Shown piece by piece: positions 32,521-42,407 of a stretch of DNA of 64,000 bases (position 1 is the stretch's first letter; the number at the start of each line of letters is the position of its first letter). Source of the DNA: a virus. The stretch lies in the IMG/VR virus record IMGVR_UViG_3300030419_004788, positions 10,642-74,641 of that record; one strand, 5' to 3'. Under the pieces are notes generated by a model that saw nothing but the letters and a program-made list of their open reading frames with translations, had not been told where the DNA came from and did not search any database. Both the position numbers and the translations under genes were made by a program.

Positions 32521-33900
32521 TTATGATGAACCACTAGTGTTACCATGTAGGTTAGTGATTGCAAAGAGTCTGTAGTAGACATTCTTACTTGCAACTAGTT
32601 CACCACTTGACATTACGGCAGAACCGTCATCGTGTGCGAATGGGTTTGCTACCATACCATATCGAGTCTTGAACCCGATTTTTGGTTGGAAGGTGTTTTC
32701 CCCAACGGCACGAACCATTTGTAGTGGAACATATGGACAGTAGAACAGTCCAGCATCGTATGGGTTGCTACCTCTGTAACCAACACATGCGAAGTTTACA
32801 TCTGAAGATGCTGTATCTGATGCACTGTATGGGTCGATGTAAACTTTCATCTTACCATTCAATGTACCTACAAAAGTGTTACCAGTGTCATCAACATCTA
32901 GATTAGTGTTGAGTGCTGGCGATAGTTGTAACCAACCACCCATTGCGAGTGCGGAAGCAACATCGGATGAACAAACAACGAAGTTACCTTTGCCTCTACG
33001 GGTTTGCTTTGAGATTGTGTTTGCTTCTCGTTCGAGTTGGAACATCAAACCACGGAATCGTTCTGCACTCCATCGTCCGTCAGAGTCAACATTTAGGTCA
33101 TAAGTACCCGCAGTTGTGAGGTCATTTTGTTGTGCGCCGTCTTTAGCAGTTACATAAACACTTCGGATTACTTCTCGGTTAATTTCTGCGAGAATTTCTG
33201 TGCTAAGAATATTAGCAAGTTCACTTTCTGCATCTAAACCATGAACTGCTTTCAAGTCTTGAGCAAGTTCAGTGGTGTATTCTGCTTTCAATGCACGAGT
33301 TCTGGCTTCTACAGCAACTCGTTCGATGCTGAATGCCATTTCTCGGAATGTAGTTGTGTCACCAAGGCCTTCGGCACTTGCTGTTAGCAATGCACGGAAA
33401 CCTGTGAGTGCGGCACTTGTTGGGTTGATACCATCTTTTGATAGTGTTACACCACCAACTGAAGTGTTACCTGCACCAGAGAATTTAGCAAATGCTTCTT
33501 GATACAATGCTTCTGCACCACTTTGACTATCATATTTTGCTCTCATAGCAAAGATAAGTCCAGTAGGCGCACTCATTGGTTGAACACCAACGAGGTCATA
33601 TGCAAGTAGATTTGGCATTGCACGACGGACCAAACTGATTAAGATTGGGTCGTAACCTGCGAGGTTTGAAGAACCTGCTTGTGCGGCTTGAGTAACGGTA
33701 AAGCCACCACCACCCATTGCGTTTGCGGGTGCTTCTGTTAAGTGCTGTTCCCTCAATGCTTGTTCTTGATTTTCCAAGAGTACGGCAGTTACTTTTTGTT
33801 TGTAATTGTCGTTGATGCTTGGTAAATCGGGATGCTCCAGTACTGGAGCCCATTTTTCAGCAAGTACATCTGCTGTGCTGTTTTCTTTGTTGAAATCCAT
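32521..33900 (-). CDS. 23: Major capsid protein gp23
   Basis: The 459-residue protein is the precursor of the hexameric capsid shell. Recognisable features are the N-terminal prohead-binding helix (DFNKENSTADVLAEKW), PILISLVRRAMPNLLAYDLVGVQPM, and the C-terminal GFKTRYGMVANPF. In T4 the first 65 residues are removed by gp21. Here a likely site lies in the region LTEAPANAMGGGG, by analogy only. The ribosome-binding site AAGGAG precedes ATG. Host GroEL with a GroES-like co-chaperonin may fold it. Confidence 0.97.
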   Translation of the reverse strand: MDFNKENSTADVLAEKWAPVLEHPDLPSINDNYKQKVTAVLLENQEQALREQHLTEAPANAMGGGGFTVTQAAQAGSSNLAGYDPILISLVRRAMPNLLAYDLVGVQPMSAPTGLIFAMRAKYDSQSGAEALYQEAFAKFSGAGNTSVGGVTLSKDGINPTSAALTGFRALLTASAEGLGDTTTFREMAFSIERVAVEARTRALKAEYTTELAQDLKAVHGLDAESELANILSTEILAEINREVIRSVYVTAKDGAQQNDLTTAGTYDLNVDSDGRWSAERFRGLMFQLEREANTISKQTRRGKGNFVVCSSDVASALAMGGWLQLSPALNTNLDVDDTGNTFVGTLNGKMKVYIDPYSASDTASSDVNFACVGYRGSNPYDAGLFYCPYVPLQMVRAVGENTFQPKIGFKTRYGMVANPFAHDDGSAVMSSGELVASKNVYYRLFAITNLHGNTSGSS

Positions 33901-33954
33901 TATAGATTCTCCTTGTTATGTTGATTTACTTTCTTATATATAAAAATCTTATTC

Positions 33955-34917
33955 TCAAGATGTTTTATCTGCTTTACTGTGTCTGTGAATTGAGTTCATG
34001 TAAATGTCCATTGGACTTCCTGCTTCTGGAGCAGGTTTACTTTCACCGGCGCTCTCAACTAATTCTTCTGTTGTTGAAGGAGCATTTGTGAAGTAACTTT
34101 CTCTTAGAATGTTAATCTTTTCTCGATATTGATTTTCATCATCAAACTCAATACCTTCAGATAAAGAAGCAAGTTTATCTACTTCAACATCTGTCAAACC
34201 ATCAGTTTCTTCTGCAAAAATTTCACCGCAACGATGTGCAGTAATTTCTTTATGAAGTGCAATGTTTTCTTCGAGTGCTAGATTTAGATTTTCTTCTAAT
34301 TGTTCGTTTGCTTCTGTGATATCACCAAGAACATCATATTTTTCATCTGGCATATCAATATATGAATTTTCAAACAATTCTTTTAAACCAGAGATAAAGT
34401 TTTCTGCAACATCTGTTCGGATACCATTTTCAACAGCAAGTTTATTTTCTTCCATCCATTGTTCAACAACATAACCCAAGTAGTCATCTAATTTTTCTAT
34501 TAGGTCTTTAGTTGTTTCTTCGATAGATTCTGTAAGATGGGCTTGATATTGTTCTATGATAGCATCTTCAAATGCACCAACTCGTTCGTTGATTGCGGCT
34601 TCAAAGATTGTAGCAGCCTTACCCTGAAATGCTTCAGAAAGTTCTTCACCATCAAAAAGAGTGGCTAAGTGATGTTCTAATCTTTCTTTAGAAGTACCAC
34701 TTGCTTTTGGCTTTTCAATGGTAGCAGATGCTTTTGATTTACCTTTTAACTCATTACCACCTTGAGAAGTACCTTTATCTGTGTCAATCTTAGCATGACC
34801 GCCTTCAGCGTCCTGATAGAGTTTTGGGTCTTCTTCACTCGATGTATCAAGGGTAGGAGTTTCAGGTTTCTTTCCTGCCTCTGATAATTCTGTTGTATAA
34901 TATTCTGTTTCGGACAT
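33955..34917 (-). CDS. 22: Prohead scaffold core protein gp22
   Basis: The 320-residue protein has the features of gp22: acidic and alpha-helical throughout, with a characteristic SKERLEHHLATLFDGEELSEAFQGKAATIFEAAINERV core, ending in GSPMDIYMNSIHRHSKAD. It forms the scaffold on which gp23 assembles and is cut up by gp21 during maturation. The N-terminal 100 residues are low-complexity. It lies between gp21 and gp23 as in all T4-like phages. Confidence 0.9.
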   Translation of the reverse strand: MSETEYYTTELSEAGKKPETPTLDTSSEEDPKLYQDAEGGHAKIDTDKGTSQGGNELKGKSKASATIEKPKASGTSKERLEHHLATLFDGEELSEAFQGKAATIFEAAINERVGAFEDAIIEQYQAHLTESIEETTKDLIEKLDDYLGYVVEQWMEENKLAVENGIRTDVAENFISGLKELFENSYIDMPDEKYDVLGDITEANEQLEENLNLALEENIALHKEITAHRCGEIFAEETDGLTDVEVDKLASLSEGIEFDDENQYREKINILRESYFTNAPSTTEELVESAGESKPAPEAGSPMDIYMNSIHRHSKADKTS

Positions 34918-35007
34918 GTTTACTTAACTCCTTGTTGTAGTCTTGTTTATTTTAAACTATCTAATTATATATATTTTTTAATAATTCTACAGGCAATTTT
35001 ACTTGGG

Positions 35008-35277
35008 TCATGCCTTACTTAATAGTTTATGTACCCATTTACCACCCAATTCTCCTGCCTTTGCAATCAAAGCAGCCTTTGCAGATTCTCCTGCGGCAGT
35101 AATTGCTTGTTTACCAACCTTTTCTATTTTATCTGTTGTTTTCTGACCTAACTTTTCTACACTCTTTTTCTTCGCTTTACCATATACATCCTTTACTTTA
35201 TCCACAACTTCAGATACATCTTCTTCATTGATTAGTGCTTGTTTTGATATGTGTACTAGAGAATTTTGTTGTGTCAT
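35008..35277 (-). CDS. Small hypothetical protein between gp21 and gp22
   Basis: The 89-residue protein is helical and lysine/alanine-rich (GKAKKKSVEKLGQKTTDKIEKVGKQAITAAGES), with no family I recognise. It lies 9 nt after the gp21 stop and within the head gene cluster, so an internal head or core protein is plausible from position and composition. Confidence 0.55.
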   Translation of the reverse strand: MTQQNSLVHISKQALINEEDVSEVVDKVKDVYGKAKKKSVEKLGQKTTDKIEKVGKQAITAAGESAKAALIAKAGELGGKWVHKLLSKA

Positions 35278-35286
35278 TATAATACC

Positions 35287-35934
35287 CTATAGTTTTGATA
35301 GAAAATCTTTAAAAGCATGAATTGCTTTTTCTTCCAGTTCTCTTGCAGATGCTTTATTAATCATCTTGCAATATTCATTAATTTGTTGTTCTTTGATTAC
35401 ACCATTTTCCCAAATCCATTCTTTACCTTCCATGATACCATTTACAAATGCGCCAGGTGCAGATGGGTCTGCGACAATATCTACTGCTGAAAGCATGAAG
35501 TCATCCTTTACATAATTGACACCACCTTTTTCTTCCAACGAACCCATCCCTCTAGATGAAACACCAAGTTGTGCGCCTTCATTTACTAAATTTTTTGCGA
35601 TATTACCCATAGGAGTATCAAGAAGTTTCGCTTTACCTTGAACATCATTACCGTCAACCTTTAACTCTTTAATCATGTGAGAAACACGGTCAAGATTTAC
35701 AGTTGGACCTTGAGGATGGTTAAGTTCACCCATTGCACGATTACGAGATACTAAATCTTTATTATATCTTGCAACTTCGTTTTCCATGATTCCGAGAGGA
35801 TAGATTCTACCATTTCGATTCTTTTGCTCTGCTTGCATAAAGATACCTTGAATGTAGTGATTCTTGGCGCCAGTACTTTTATCTTCTTCGATAAGAACTT
35901 GAATATCTTCGGTCATTTCCGTAATGAGTTTCAT
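35287..35934 (-). CDS. 21: Prohead maturation protease gp21
   Basis: The 215-residue protein is the serine protease that cleaves head proteins. It has the catalytic-type histidine in GELNHPQGP (His73), the serine in GVSSRGMG (Ser126/Ser127), and an acidic DIVADPSAPGA segment, matching the T4 gp21 and herpesvirus-like prohead protease group. It overlaps the following head gene by ATGA. Length is close to T4 gp21 (212). Confidence 0.93.
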   Translation of the reverse strand: MKLITEMTEDIQVLIEEDKSTGAKNHYIQGIFMQAEQKNRNGRIYPLGIMENEVARYNKDLVSRNRAMGELNHPQGPTVNLDRVSHMIKELKVDGNDVQGKAKLLDTPMGNIAKNLVNEGAQLGVSSRGMGSLEEKGGVNYVKDDFMLSAVDIVADPSAPGAFVNGIMEGKEWIWENGVIKEQQINEYCKMINKASARELEEKAIHAFKDFLSKL

Positions 35935-36518
35935 GTTGCTTTTTCCTTTTCTTCTTTAGATTGGGTAGCGTGCCATTTCGCTTTTATTTTGGATTTTAGA
36001 GCATCAGTTAATTTTTCATACTTCTTAATTTCTATCCCATAGATGTATTTGGCTCTACCATCACCCCTAGAACCTTCATCCAAATCTTCATCTTCAGTGG
36101 TTGTATCTTGATACAAAGCCTTGGCTGCTTTTCTACCGGGACCAGATTTGGGTGCAAGTTTTAGATTTTCATCAACTTCTTCATCATCTTCGATTTCTTT
36201 CTTACGAACCTTTCTTCGGTTCTTTAGATAATCGTCAGATTCATCGTTATCTCCATCATTATCAACATCACTATCTTCTGCATCAACAGGGTCTAATCCT
36301 TCACCGTCATCTTCTTTATCAGTTTTTTCTGCATAATCATCTTCATCATCATCTTTCTTTTTCTTCTTTTCATATATGCCATATACAGACCCAGTTATAT
36401 CTTCTTTCATATCACTAAGTACTTCATTTACTTTAGAATATAAAAGATTATCGGTTGCTTCTTTTGCAGCCGAAATGTTTCCGTCTAGTAGGTCTTTGAT
36501 GATGTTTTCCGTTGTCAT
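35931..36518 (-). CDS. Acidic prohead core-like protein
   Basis: The 195-residue protein starts with a helical segment (LLDGNISAAKEATDNLLYSKVNEVLSDM) then has a long Asp/Glu-rich low-complexity middle (DDDEDDYAEKTDKEDD, DNDGDNDESDD) and a basic C-terminus. This type of protein lies next to gp21 in marine T4-like phages and is probably a prohead core component or gp68 counterpart. It overlaps gp21 by ATGA. The negative charge may help displace during DNA packaging. Confidence 0.65.
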   Translation of the reverse strand: MTTENIIKDLLDGNISAAKEATDNLLYSKVNEVLSDMKEDITGSVYGIYEKKKKKDDDEDDYAEKTDKEDDGEGLDPVDAEDSDVDNDGDNDESDDYLKNRRKVRKKEIEDDEEVDENLKLAPKSGPGRKAAKALYQDTTTEDEDLDEGSRGDGRAKYIYGIEIKKYEKLTDALKSKIKAKWHATQSKEEKEKAT

Positions 36519-36529
36519 ATTTACTACCC

Positions 36530-36964
36530 TTATTCGTTAAATTGATTATTACAGAAGGTTAATACTTTTGTATAATCTTCCTCTGATTCTTCTAATAATG
36601 CTCTCATCTTCTTTTGATTTTCTTCATTTAAAGTATCATGTACAGAAGTGATATTGGTTGCATCTTCTTGTGTTATATGTATATTTGTTCCGTCTTTGGG
36701 TTCAAAATTTACGCCATTTTCATTATCTAGTGCTTCTTGTATTGATGATATGATGTCATTCATAGTAGTTTCTTCCTTTATTGCTTTCATCTCATGTGAT
36801 AAAAAGTCCATCATAGTTATCATTTCTTTATCTTTGATATTAGAAATACTAACACTTTTTGATATTGTTTTTATGTTTCGTTTGTTTACCCCTGCATTTA
36901 TTATAGAAGATGCAAACTTTTTAGCATCTGATACATTTTTAAATTTATACTTTATGGGTTTCAT
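36530..36964 (-). CDS. Hypothetical head-cluster protein (gp68-like position)
   Basis: The 144-residue protein has a mixed charge, an N-terminal KYKFKNVSDAKKFASSIINAGVN segment and an acidic end. It begins immediately after the stop of the next upstream gene (TAAATG). Its location between gp20 and gp21 matches T4 genes 67 and 68, which encode prohead core proteins. Similarity to either is not visible to me, so the name rests on position. Confidence 0.6.
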   Translation of the reverse strand: MKPIKYKFKNVSDAKKFASSIINAGVNKRNIKTISKSVSISNIKDKEMITMMDFLSHEMKAIKEETTMNDIISSIQEALDNENGVNFEPKDGTNIHITQEDATNITSVHDTLNEENQKKMRALLEESEEDYTKVLTFCNNQFNE

Positions 36965-37156
36965 TTATGATTCTTCCTCTAAATCGTCTTCCTCTGAACT
37001 ATTTATTAAATTAGAAGAAATTTCAGATTCTTTATTTGCCATTTTTTGTCCAATTCTTTCTCCGATTTCAGCCTGAAATGCAGAAGAAAATTCTTCCCTA
37101 TCTCCATCGAAAATAGAAGCAATCATATCATCCATATAATTTTTCTCATCGTCCAT
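36965..37156 (-). CDS. Small acidic head-core protein (gp67-like position)
   Basis: The 63-residue protein is acidic with a predicted helix (YMDDMIASIFDGDREEFSSAFQAEIGERIGQKM) and an acidic end. It immediately follows the portal gene by a TAATG overlap, as gene 67 follows gene 20 in T4, where the product is an 80-residue prohead core protein. The assignment is from size, charge and order. Confidence 0.6.
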   Translation of the reverse strand: MDDEKNYMDDMIASIFDGDREEFSSAFQAEIGERIGQKMANKESEISSNLINSSEEDDLEEES

Positions 37157-38685
37157 TAATACTCTCCTTCTTGTCCCATCATATCTTCTTCAGGTTCTAA
37201 ATTAGACCCTTCTTTTTGTATCTGTGCATCAATTTGCATAATTTCTTCTTCTGATTGTTGTAATACATTCTTTCGTATCCAATCTGTAGAATAATATTTA
37301 CCAACATATTCCTCCATTTGAGTTAATATATCTAATCTATCCTTTAAAATTTCTGTTTGTTTTAATTCTGAAAAATAAGAATCCTGATTAAAATTAAATT
37401 TAATATCTGGAGAGAGTTTATCCCAATCTTCCTGTGACATTACACCCTTGAGTATTAGTTGAACTCGTAGTAATTGTAGGAACATATCAGAAAATCTCAT
37501 TCTCAGTTTTTCAATAAACTTATAGAATTTAACTTCATCTCTAGTAATTTCAGCAGAGCGACCCATGTTGAATCCGTTTTCTGCTTCCATTCTACTGATA
37601 GGAACATTCAAAGAACGATATACTTTCTTGAGTAGATATTCAACATCTTCCATTTCACCAAGATTTTGTCCACCATCAAGTGTAGTAATCTCTGTTCCTC
37701 TACCACCTTCTCGTCTTGGTAGCCAGAAGTCTTCTAGCATATGAAGATGGTTTCTCCCATCCTTAATTTCACCAGTACCTGCATCGTATGTTAATTTATT
37801 TCTATAACGATTCATAATATCACGAAGATATTGTTCTGCTTTATTCTTTGGAAGATTACCAACATCAATATAGAATATTCTTCGTTCTGGCGCACGAGAG
37901 ATTCGATAGATAACAACTGCATCTTCAATTTGTCGTAACATATTTGTTGGTCGTATGGCTTTTTGTAGATACCCAACAACTCTTTTAGTGGATAAATCTA
38001 TAACACCAGAATGAGCATAACAGATAGAATCTGTTGAAATTTTAATACCTGATGTCGGTGTTGTATATACCGAATCTTTACTGGTATCCGTATATACATA
38101 AAATTCTTCCACCTTTTTAACAAAAGGAACTTTACCAGTTCCAACATGTCTTTGTTCTTTTTCAACTTTTCTAACTTTTTTAATTTTAACTGGGTCTATC
38201 GCACGAAGTTCTTTAATTCCTTTTTGTGGATTGTCTTGGTCAATAACAATATGATAATATAATTTACTATCAATATACCATCTTCGGAATAAATCTACTC
38301 CCTTTCTATGAAACTCTAACATCCTTAGAATGCCATCATACTCATCATAAATTTTATTTTTAATACCATCAGATAAGTCCACACTCTCTAAATCCAATTT
38401 AACTGGTTTATGGTCTTTATCTAATATAATGGATTCGTTAATAATATCTTCAATTGCTTGGTCTACTTCGGGGAATAACGACATATTCCGATATTGCATG
38501 ATAAGATTGTTTTCATCACGAACAGAACCAGAGAAGTCTACAAGTGTTCCGAAGACTCCGCCGGTTTCTAAAGTATAAGTACCATCGTAACTATCTGGTG
38601 CTACAAATGATACTTGTTTCTTTGATTCTTGTGGTTCTACTGGGGAACTTTTCCCTATGGTGTAACCAAAAAGTTGTATGGGCAT
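37156..38685 (-). CDS. 20: Portal vertex protein gp20
   Basis: The 509-residue protein is the dodecameric portal. Supporting segments are ESIILDKDHKPVKLDLESVDLSD, the NMLRQIEDAVVIYRISRAPERRIFYIDVGNLPKNKAEQYLRDIM core, EDFWLPRREGGRGTEI, and NVPISRMEAENGFNMGRSAEITRDE, all typical of g20, the marker gene used for marine myophages. The start has AAGGAA upstream and a TATACATA box lies further upstream. Length is close to T4 gp20 (524). Confidence 0.96.
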   Translation of the reverse strand: MPIQLFGYTIGKSSPVEPQESKKQVSFVAPDSYDGTYTLETGGVFGTLVDFSGSVRDENNLIMQYRNMSLFPEVDQAIEDIINESIILDKDHKPVKLDLESVDLSDGIKNKIYDEYDGILRMLEFHRKGVDLFRRWYIDSKLYYHIVIDQDNPQKGIKELRAIDPVKIKKVRKVEKEQRHVGTGKVPFVKKVEEFYVYTDTSKDSVYTTPTSGIKISTDSICYAHSGVIDLSTKRVVGYLQKAIRPTNMLRQIEDAVVIYRISRAPERRIFYIDVGNLPKNKAEQYLRDIMNRYRNKLTYDAGTGEIKDGRNHLHMLEDFWLPRREGGRGTEITTLDGGQNLGEMEDVEYLLKKVYRSLNVPISRMEAENGFNMGRSAEITRDEVKFYKFIEKLRMRFSDMFLQLLRVQLILKGVMSQEDWDKLSPDIKFNFNQDSYFSELKQTEILKDRLDILTQMEEYVGKYYSTDWIRKNVLQQSEEEIMQIDAQIQKEGSNLEPEEDMMGQEGEY

Positions 38686-38712
38686 AATATAAATTCCTTT
38701 TGATGATAGTTA

Positions 38713-38727
38713 CTATATGTATAATAC
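38713..38727 (-). promoter_or_regulatory. TATACATA-type promoter-like box upstream of gp20
   Basis: Minus strand GTATTATACATATAG, 28 nt before the portal ATG. It matches the boxes at 32441 and 45448 in ten or more positions, and lies in the 78-nt gap between gp19 and gp20. This is most likely a variant late promoter -10 element. Confidence 0.45.
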
Positions 38728-38763
38728 TTTAATCATCGTATTATTGGAATGTAGCACAGCACC

Positions 38764-39324
38764 TTAGTTGGCGCCAGGACCACCAGCACCACCAGCACCT
38801 TGACAATCTTGCAGATAGTCGTATGCAAGAGTTATTGAATACTCTGTTAGTGTGTCTGCTACATCGTAACTCAAGTCGATTGCACCAACTTCTACAGGCC
38901 ATGTTCGCATAAGTTGTCTACATCTGATGACATTACCCATCATATCTAATTGTTTTACGGTAGCAGTACCGAAAGATTCACCCACACCACTTAATTGGTC
39001 AGGATGCGATACAACATTTTCTTTATGGTCATTGAAATCGTTGTGCCATTTTTGGAATGTACCACGAATGTCGTCAGTAATTTCATCGAGCATTGTGAAT
39101 GTCCACTCTGGGTATGCTCTATCACCGGGAAGTTTAGCAACACGACCACGAAACGGAACTTGAAGTATCCCAACACTTTCTGCTGGCATCGACGCTGCCT
39201 TCACCATGAATTGATTTTTTATATCCCCATATTCACCCATGTCTATTTCGACTACAAATCTATTTGGTCGAGTTCCACCATCAAAATTAGTCTTGAAGGT
39301 GTCTATGTCCATTTTGTGTGTCAT
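38764..39324 (-). CDS. 19: Tail tube protein gp19
   Basis: The 186-residue protein forms the inner tube. It has the gp19 layout: TRPNRFVVEIDMG, FMVKAASMPAESVG, VPFRGRVAKLPGDRAYPEWTFTMLDE, then a C-terminal beta sheet with WPVEVGAIDLSYD. The length is close to T4 (163) and it lies between gp18 and gp20 as in T4. The end is glycine-rich (GAGGAGGPGAN). Confidence 0.93.
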   Translation of the reverse strand: MTHKMDIDTFKTNFDGGTRPNRFVVEIDMGEYGDIKNQFMVKAASMPAESVGILQVPFRGRVAKLPGDRAYPEWTFTMLDEITDDIRGTFQKWHNDFNDHKENVVSHPDQLSGVGESFGTATVKQLDMMGNVIRCRQLMRTWPVEVGAIDLSYDVADTLTEYSITLAYDYLQDCQGAGGAGGPGAN

Positions 39325-39356
39325 ATGCTATTACTCCTTAATGTAATCCTAATCTA

Positions 39357-40655
39357 TTAGGGTGTGAGTCCTGATTCAGAGAGTGAACCAGTTAGGTCAT
39401 CACCTGTATTCTTATTTGTAAATGTTAGTTTGATAAAGTTAATACTTTTTGCTGGCTTGATATAAACATCAGCAACAAATTGGTTTGAATCTATGATGTT
39501 TGAAGTATTATTGGTTTCATCACAAACAACCCTATAGTCATAGATTCCCCTTCGACTTTGTATAGTTTGAAGCACTGGAACTACTGAATTTACAAATGCC
39601 GCCCTTGTTATTTCATCGTTGAATTCAAAGAGTTTATCTCTTGCAGCCGCACCGATTGTCCTCTTGAGGTATATAAAGAGTCTAGAAACATTAATTCTAC
39701 TTAATGTGCTTGTTGACTCTGCACCAGTTTTATCCCCGAACAATACTGTTCCTTCGCCTGGGAAGGTAGTAACTGGATTAATCTTGAGGTCATACATTGT
39801 ATCCATTTCAGAATCTGTTGGATTGTCAATAAGACTTACGACATCCAAGATTGTTCCTCGTTTAAATCCGGCAGGTGACCACCACATATCACCAAGTTTA
39901 TCGTTTCTACAAATACACCCTGCAACATCTGCGGCTATATTTGTAGTGATATAGTTTGGTGAATCTGCTGTACCATAATCGTTGGATGTAGTTCTTGAGA
40001 TGTTAAGGTGTTTCTTTTGTCCAAATACGCAGATATTGAATTCGTCTGCGTTTCCAACAAATGCCGCACTACCCGCTGCCAGTCCTGGCGCTACATTATT
40101 AATTGCTACACAATCTCCTCTTGTGGTTGCGACAGTTGAACAAGTACTTGTACCAGTTGCACCGAAAACTACATCTAAAGCAATACCCTTATCTGTAAGT
40201 GCAGCCACACCACTTGCATAAGACGATTCATCACCTGTTCCTGCAACAACCAAAACACCACCATATTGTAGGAAGTTGTGGGCAGCCCACCATTCATTTT
40301 TCCATGCTCCTGTTGGACCTTGACTCCATCTTGCATAGGTTAATCCTGCAAAGGAATTTCCGTGTTCATAATTGTAAGTTGAACCGGGAGTTAGATGATA
40401 AAAAGGAAATCCTTGGTCGCCTTCCAACGCAGTATCCGTTTGTTCATGTATTGGTTCATTGGTATTCAATCTTGACATGATATCAGCAACACTTTCAAGT
40501 GTCATTAAACCTGCTTTATATTCCGCAGTAGTTCCTATTGCTTGAATCAATCCTTGCGTACTTGGCATACCTCCACGAGCAAGAGAACCTGATTCTGTAT
40601 TTGGAATGAAGAAACTCTGGTCTTCTACTATAACTGTTACATTTGGTCTAGCCAT
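39357..40655 (-). CDS. 18: Contractile tail sheath protein gp18
   Basis: The 432-residue protein is the sheath subunit, shorter than T4 gp18 (659), as in other marine exo-T-evens. Typical segments are SVADIMSRLNTNE, LQYGGVLVVAG, and the C-terminal domain with SRLFIYLKRTIGAAARDKLFEFNDEITRAAF, RRGIYDYRVVCDETNN and VDVYIKPAKSINFI-like strands. It follows gp17 after a 99-nt AT-rich gap that contains a TATAAATA late box. Confidence 0.94.
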   Translation of the reverse strand: MARPNVTVIVEDQSFFIPNTESGSLARGGMPSTQGLIQAIGTTAEYKAGLMTLESVADIMSRLNTNEPIHEQTDTALEGDQGFPFYHLTPGSTYNYEHGNSFAGLTYARWSQGPTGAWKNEWWAAHNFLQYGGVLVVAGTGDESSYASGVAALTDKGIALDVVFGATGTSTCSTVATTRGDCVAINNVAPGLAAGSAAFVGNADEFNICVFGQKKHLNISRTTSNDYGTADSPNYITTNIAADVAGCICRNDKLGDMWWSPAGFKRGTILDVVSLIDNPTDSEMDTMYDLKINPVTTFPGEGTVLFGDKTGAESTSTLSRINVSRLFIYLKRTIGAAARDKLFEFNDEITRAAFVNSVVPVLQTIQSRRGIYDYRVVCDETNNTSNIIDSNQFVADVYIKPAKSINFIKLTFTNKNTGDDLTGSLSESGLTP

Positions 40656-40735
40656 TCTTAATCTCCTAGAAAGATGTGTGCTTTATTTTCATAAAAATAT
40701 ATATTTTATATTACTTTTTATATTCGTATTCTTGA

Positions 40736-40743
40736 TATTTATA
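40736..40743 (-). promoter_or_regulatory. T4-type late promoter box upstream of gp18
   Basis: Minus strand TATAAATA, a perfect match to the T4 late consensus recognised by gp55-containing polymerase. It sits about 80 nt before the gp18 start, in the 99-nt AT-rich gap after gp17. Confidence 0.65.
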
Positions 40744-40754
40744 ATTTTTTGATT

Positions 40755-42407
40755 TTAGGCACTGAACCATCTCGATTCCCCATCCCACTCTCCTTCTTCA
40801 GTTTCGTCCATTATAAACCCAAATGGCAATAGGTCATCTTCTATTTCACGAATTTGACCTTCATATATCTGAGTTCGGATATCACTGTCAGTAAGAGATT
40901 TAAAATATTCTTGCCTAGTCATCCACGCAAACAAAACCAAACACATTACCAAATCGTCTGTATGACCATCATCTGCTTCAAATGAATTCTTTTTTGCAAC
41001 AAAGGTAATCAATTCATTAACTACATCAACATCTTCCACAATAAGTTTATCTTCTTCAATTAGACTTTTTAGTATAGAACACCCAAGTTTTTTCACAGGA
41101 ACGGTTGTACGAACACCTAATTGCGATTGAGTTCTGCTAGAACCAAAACCACCATTCATGACTTGTCCTGCTCTACCTTTATATGCAGTCATCATAATAT
41201 TTTCATATTCTAAGTCTTCATGGAGAATATCTGCAACTTGCCCTCCAATGTCGTTAATTTCCACCAAAACCCCCGCATTATTATACTTTGTTGCAACTGC
41301 TCTTATCACTGTAGGAAACACCATAGGAGAAACTGTATTATTTTTATACTTTGCAACCAACTTATATGGCATTTCTGTTGCATCTATAATAGTGAATGCA
41401 CTATAATCCTTTCCTTGACCACGAGAAGTGTCTACTGTCATAAAATAATCTCTATCTGGTTTGGGTTCTTCATAAACCCATAAACCATCTGCTTCTCTTT
41501 TTATTGGAGTAGACCAGTTCAATGAACGAAGTTTCTGCGAAGAAATCAAAGTATTTTGACTTCCAACAAAATCACATTCAAATTCTTGTCTAAACTGTTC
41601 AGCAGATGTATTTGCAATTGTTTCTGCTTTCCACTTTTCATCTCTTAGAGGACCACCGGGATATTGTGGGACTTGTTGCCATTCTACTTCAATTGGAATG
41701 TATTCGTTCTTTCCGTCTTCGCCAGGCTTCTTTGTTGCACCCTTCCAATAATAATAAAACATATTCAATCCATTTGGAGTTGAAATCATAATAACTTTTG
41801 TATTCTGTCCCGCACTGATTGTAGGATATACAGAATTAAAGAATTCTTCAGCAATGGTATTAGGAACATGTGCAAATTCGTCAAGCATAATAATGTTATA
41901 TGAACCACCACGAATCGCACTTGATGATGTGGAAGATGCAATAATCTTTGAACCATTTTCAAGTTTGATAGAACCTTTGTTCCATTCTACAATTCCTTGT
42001 TGCAACCAAAGTGGCAGATATTCGTAGGTGAGTTGCAAACGACTCAAAATATCTTTCGCGACGGATTGTTTATTTGCTAGAATAGCAACATTCATACTTT
42101 GGTTGAAAAGGATATAGTGTAGAAGGTACGATACCATAGTGGTAGATTTACCAGACTGTCTTGGTAATTTACCAATAACAAATCTGTTGTTGTGTACCGC
42201 ATCAATCATATGTTCTTGAAAGTCATACATCTTAAAAGGAACAAGTCCTTCATCCAAAGAAACAACCTTGATATACTTCTCGATAAAGTATATGGGGTCT
42301 GTAGCACAACGCATATATTCCTTCACCTGTTCTTTGGTGAATTCGATATTGACACCAGCCTCTTTAAGATTCTGGTTTCCTAAATAACCTTTTTGTTTAT
42401 CAGTCAT
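40755..42407 (-). CDS. 17: Terminase large subunit gp17
   Basis: The 550-residue protein is the DNA-packaging motor. The ATPase domain has Walker A LPRQSGKSTT at 81-90, Walker B IIMLDEFAHVP around 172-182 and the coupling motif MISTPNG. The nuclease domain has MTVDTSRGQGKDYSAF and the later LVEINDIGGQ, then a DDGHTDDLVM acidic end. It overlaps gp16 by 8 nt. Size is near T4 gp17 (610). Confidence 0.96.
   Translation of the reverse strand: MTDKQKGYLGNQNLKEAGVNIEFTKEQVKEYMRCATDPIYFIEKYIKVVSLDEGLVPFKMYDFQEHMIDAVHNNRFVIGKLPRQSGKSTTMVSYLLHYILFNQSMNVAILANKQSVAKDILSRLQLTYEYLPLWLQQGIVEWNKGSIKLENGSKIIASSTSSSAIRGGSYNIIMLDEFAHVPNTIAEEFFNSVYPTISAGQNTKVIMISTPNGLNMFYYYWKGATKKPGEDGKNEYIPIEVEWQQVPQYPGGPLRDEKWKAETIANTSAEQFRQEFECDFVGSQNTLISSQKLRSLNWSTPIKREADGLWVYEEPKPDRDYFMTVDTSRGQGKDYSAFTIIDATEMPYKLVAKYKNNTVSPMVFPTVIRAVATKYNNAGVLVEINDIGGQVADILHEDLEYENIMMTAYKGRAGQVMNGGFGSSRTQSQLGVRTTVPVKKLGCSILKSLIEEDKLIVEDVDVVNELITFVAKKNSFEADDGHTDDLVMCLVLFAWMTRQEYFKSLTDSDIRTQIYEGQIREIEDDLLPFGFIMDETEEGEWDGESRWFSA

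Noticed and set aside
36101-36418. Plus-strand frame opposite the acidic head-core protein (many His and Leu)
   Set aside because: It mirrors the Asp/Glu-rich low-complexity region on the other strand; not a gene.
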